From NCBI GenBank assembly GCA_047974135.1, contig JBKECC010000098.1, positions 1-54,137 of the forward strand: a stretch of DNA of 54,137 nt. Reading direction: 5' to 3'. Below are positions 52,578 through 54,137 of the stretch, piece by piece. The position numbers and the translations under genes are program-made. Source of the DNA: JAIRQK01 sp047974135 (GTDB taxonomy: Bacteria > Campylobacterota > Campylobacteria > Campylobacterales > Campylobacteraceae). The notes under the pieces are model-generated. The model was not told where the DNA came from. It did not search any database and saw only the letters and a program-made list of their open reading frames with translations. Positions within the stretch are counted from its first letter, which is position 1. Each line of letters starts with the position of its first letter.

Positions 52578-53266
52578 TGGACCTAATAAACCTCTCCACC
52601 ATTTTTAGTGTTGCCTTGCTTGGTAGCTTTGGGCACTGTATTGGGATGTGTGGAGGGTTTGTTGTTGCTTATTCAAGCTCAAAAATACCAAAAAACTCTT
52701 CTATTTTAACTCAAACTTTTTATCATTTTATATATAATTTTGGTAGGATTACCTCTTATGTCGCGATAGGAGCAATTTGCGGATTTTTAGGAAGTGTTAT
52801 AGCTTTTTCTTTACATGTAAAAGGTTTTGTGTTTTTTGCTATTGGTATTTTGATGGTTTTAATAGGTTTATCTCTATTTGGAAAACTTGGATTTTTAAAA
52901 ACCATTGAGAGTAGCATATCAAATAAACTTTTTTCAAAAAAGATATTTAATTTTTTAGTAAATTCAAAAAGCTTTTTTACTCTTTATCTGTTAGGTATAT
53001 TTAATGGGTTTATACCATGTGGGCTGGTCTATTTCTTTGCAGCCTCAGCAGTTGCTAGTGGCTCAGCGCTTTTTGGTGCATTGATAATGCTCATATTTGG
53101 ACTTTTCACACTTCCAGCTATGGTTGGATTTGGGATGATTTCAAGCCTTTTAACTCAAAATAGTTTTAGAGATATAATGATGAAAATAGCTGCAATTTTG
53201 GTTATTTTATATGGTATACATACAGCATTTAGTGGTTATATGCAAGTTGTTGGAGGCGCTAAATGA
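52577..53266 (+). CDS. TauE/SafE- or DsbD-like membrane protein
   Basis: The 229-aa protein has about six membrane spans. GHCIGMCGG near the N-terminus and NGFIPCGLVYFF in the middle are paired motifs of the DsbD_2/sulfite-exporter-like family, often tied to metal (copper) or thiol handling. No clear SD precedes ATG 52577. It overlaps the sensor kinase gene (ATGA). A palindrome at 52810-52821 encodes LHVK within a membrane span. Function is uncertain. Confidence 0.78.
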   Translation: MDLINLSTIFSVALLGSFGHCIGMCGGFVVAYSSSKIPKNSSILTQTFYHFIYNFGRITSYVAIGAICGFLGSVIAFSLHVKGFVFFAIGILMVLIGLSLFGKLGFLKTIESSISNKLFSKKIFNFLVNSKSFFTLYLLGIFNGFIPCGLVYFFAASAVASGSALFGALIMLIFGLFTLPAMVGFGMISSLLTQNSFRDIMMKIAAILVILYGIHTAFSGYMQVVGGAK

Positions 53267-54137
53267 AAGAGTTAGACCAATATAGAAATGCCATAGAAAA
53301 TAGTAACATTGTTTCAAAAACAGATATAAAAGGGATTATCACTTTTGTAAATGAAGAGTTCTGTAAGATAAGTGGCTACACAAAAGAAGAACTTATAGGG
53401 CAAGACCACAATATAGTAAGACACCCAGATGTTCCAAAGTCAACTTTTGAACTTCTTTGGAATACTATCTTAAGAAAAGAAAACTTTAAAACCACTGCAA
53501 AAAATAGAGCAAAAAACGGTAGTACCTTTTATGTAAATACTACGATATCACCTATTTTAGATGAAGATGGAGAGATAAAAGAGTTTATAGCTATTAGATA
53601 CGATGTGACAGAAAATATTCTTTTAACTGAAAAATTGCAAAAAAAAGAGGAAGAGTTAGAACAGTTAAATAGATCTCTTGAGAAAATAGTAAACGAGAAA
53701 ACAAAACAGTTAAGAGGGTTAAACCGCACACTTGAAGTAAGAATTCAAGAAGAAGTAGAAAACAATAGAAAAAAAGATAGATTGCTTTTCCAACAAGCAA
53801 GACTAGCTTCTATGGGAGAGATGATAGGAAATATCGCTCATCAGTGGAGGCAACCACTCTCTGAACTTAGTATTATTTTATTTAACGTGACAAAACTATC
53901 AAAAAAGAGTGCCTTAAAAGAGATAGAAGAGCAGTATGAAGATGGAAAAAAAGTTATACAAAAGATGTCAAATACAATAGAAGATTTTAGAAACATTTTT
54001 AACCCTGAAAAGAAAAAAGAGAGATTTAATATAAAAGATACAATCCTAGAGACAACATCTAGAATTAGAGTAACACTCAAAAGAGAAGAGATAAAATTAA
54101 GCTTTACATGTAATGATGATGAAAATATATTTATAAA
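53263..54137 (+). CDS. PAS-domain sensor histidine kinase, 3'-truncated by the window edge
   Basis: The frame runs from ATG 53263 off the right edge. A PAS domain (about 10-115, with NEEFCKISGYTKEELIGQDHNIVRHPDVP in pieces) is followed by a coiled coil (about 120-180) and a HisKA-type region with H193 in IAHQWRQPL. There is no N-terminal membrane span, so it is likely cytoplasmic. C. jejuni has a kinase at this place with a paired regulator; it may correspond to BumS, but this is tentative. A palindrome-like copy at 54103-54114 encodes FTCN. Confidence 0.85.
   Translation, partial: MKELDQYRNAIENSNIVSKTDIKGIITFVNEEFCKISGYTKEELIGQDHNIVRHPDVPKSTFELLWNTILRKENFKTTAKNRAKNGSTFYVNTTISPILDEDGEIKEFIAIRYDVTENILLTEKLQKKEEELEQLNRSLEKIVNEKTKQLRGLNRTLEVRIQEEVENNRKKDRLLFQQARLASMGEMIGNIAHQWRQPLSELSIILFNVTKLSKKSALKEIEEQYEDGKKVIQKMSNTIEDFRNIFNPEKKKERFNIKDTILETTSRIRVTLKREEIKLSFTCNDDENIFI

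Noticed and set aside
187..54114. The repeated palindrome as a CRISPR array or insertion-sequence end
   Set aside because: Copies are far apart with irregular spacing and no unique spacers, and no transposase or cas gene is present.
1..54137. tRNA or rRNA genes
   Set aside because: I looked through the gaps between genes and saw no tRNA-like arms or rRNA sequence.

Overview
The window is a gene-dense, low-GC (about one third by eye) bacterial chromosome segment. It has short operons, frequent 1-14 bp gene overlaps and many TTG starts. Protein families and gene order point to Campylobacterota. Several blocks follow the order I know from Campylobacter jejuni: rplY-pth-lptG-lysA-pheA-hisC-dxs-perR; ahpC/fdxA-ndk-DUF177-rpmF-plsX-fabH; tyrA/bamA; ppx-ferredoxin-CosR-folB-plsY; M23-lpxC-tsaB-thrB-ylxR-infB-rbfA-rimP; ubiE-xseA; sppA-amidohydrolase-aroQ-M24 peptidase-folK; and hisZ-purA-DUF507-carA-membrane protein-sensor kinase. 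The flagellar genes that normally sit between hisC and dxs, and after folK, are absent. A PilT-type retraction ATPase is present. I infer a non-flagellated, possibly twitching member of the Campylobacter lineage; the species cannot be fixed from the sequence alone.

Layout. 1-4.1 kb: end of transketolase, greA, argC, a metallophosphoesterase, metF and serB. 4.2-8.7 kb: a transaldolase-PilT fusion, rplY, pth, lptG. 8.7-16 kb: an anion transporter, then lysA, pheA, hisC, dxs and perR. 16-20.2 kb: peroxiredoxin and ferredoxin diverging from a region with a perfect 7-1-7 Fur-type box, then ndk and the rpmF-plsX-fabH lipid operon. 20.2-20.6 kb is the only non-coding stretch over 300 bp; it holds a hairpin element and four copies of a palindrome. 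20.6-28.5 kb: tyrA, bamA, Ppx/GppA, a ferredoxin, a histidine kinase with a CosR-like regulator, folB and plsY. 28.7-38 kb: a DHH phosphoesterase, an M23 peptidase, lpxC, a TsaB-like gene, thrB and the infB translation operon with ribD. 38-46.5 kb: a cytochrome c, ubiE, xseA, sppA, a futalosine-pathway deaminase, aroQ, an M24 peptidase, folK, a LOG-family protein and mnmA. 46.6-54.1 kb: uppP, an aminotransferase, hisZ, purA, DUF507, carA, a membrane protein and a partial PAS histidine kinase.

Most genes are housekeeping: amino-acid, menaquinone and isoprenoid synthesis, phospholipid and lipid A synthesis, outer-membrane assembly, translation, and oxidative-stress control.

The strongest unexplained signal is a palindrome, TTTACATGTAAA. 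Its TACATGTA core occurs about 40 times by my reading (34 exact TTACATGTAA), roughly once per 1.35 kb. It lies inside genes, where it writes LHVK or FTCK into unrelated proteins, and it is concentrated between genes, where two pairs form longer perfect inverted repeats. It behaves like a highly iterated palindrome or an uptake/recognition sequence. Other points of interest are the Tal-PilT fusion, a CosR-like regulator with its phospho-acceptor Asp and a linked kinase, a probable AUA start codon in the tsaB-like gene, and two flagellar-gene deletion sites.
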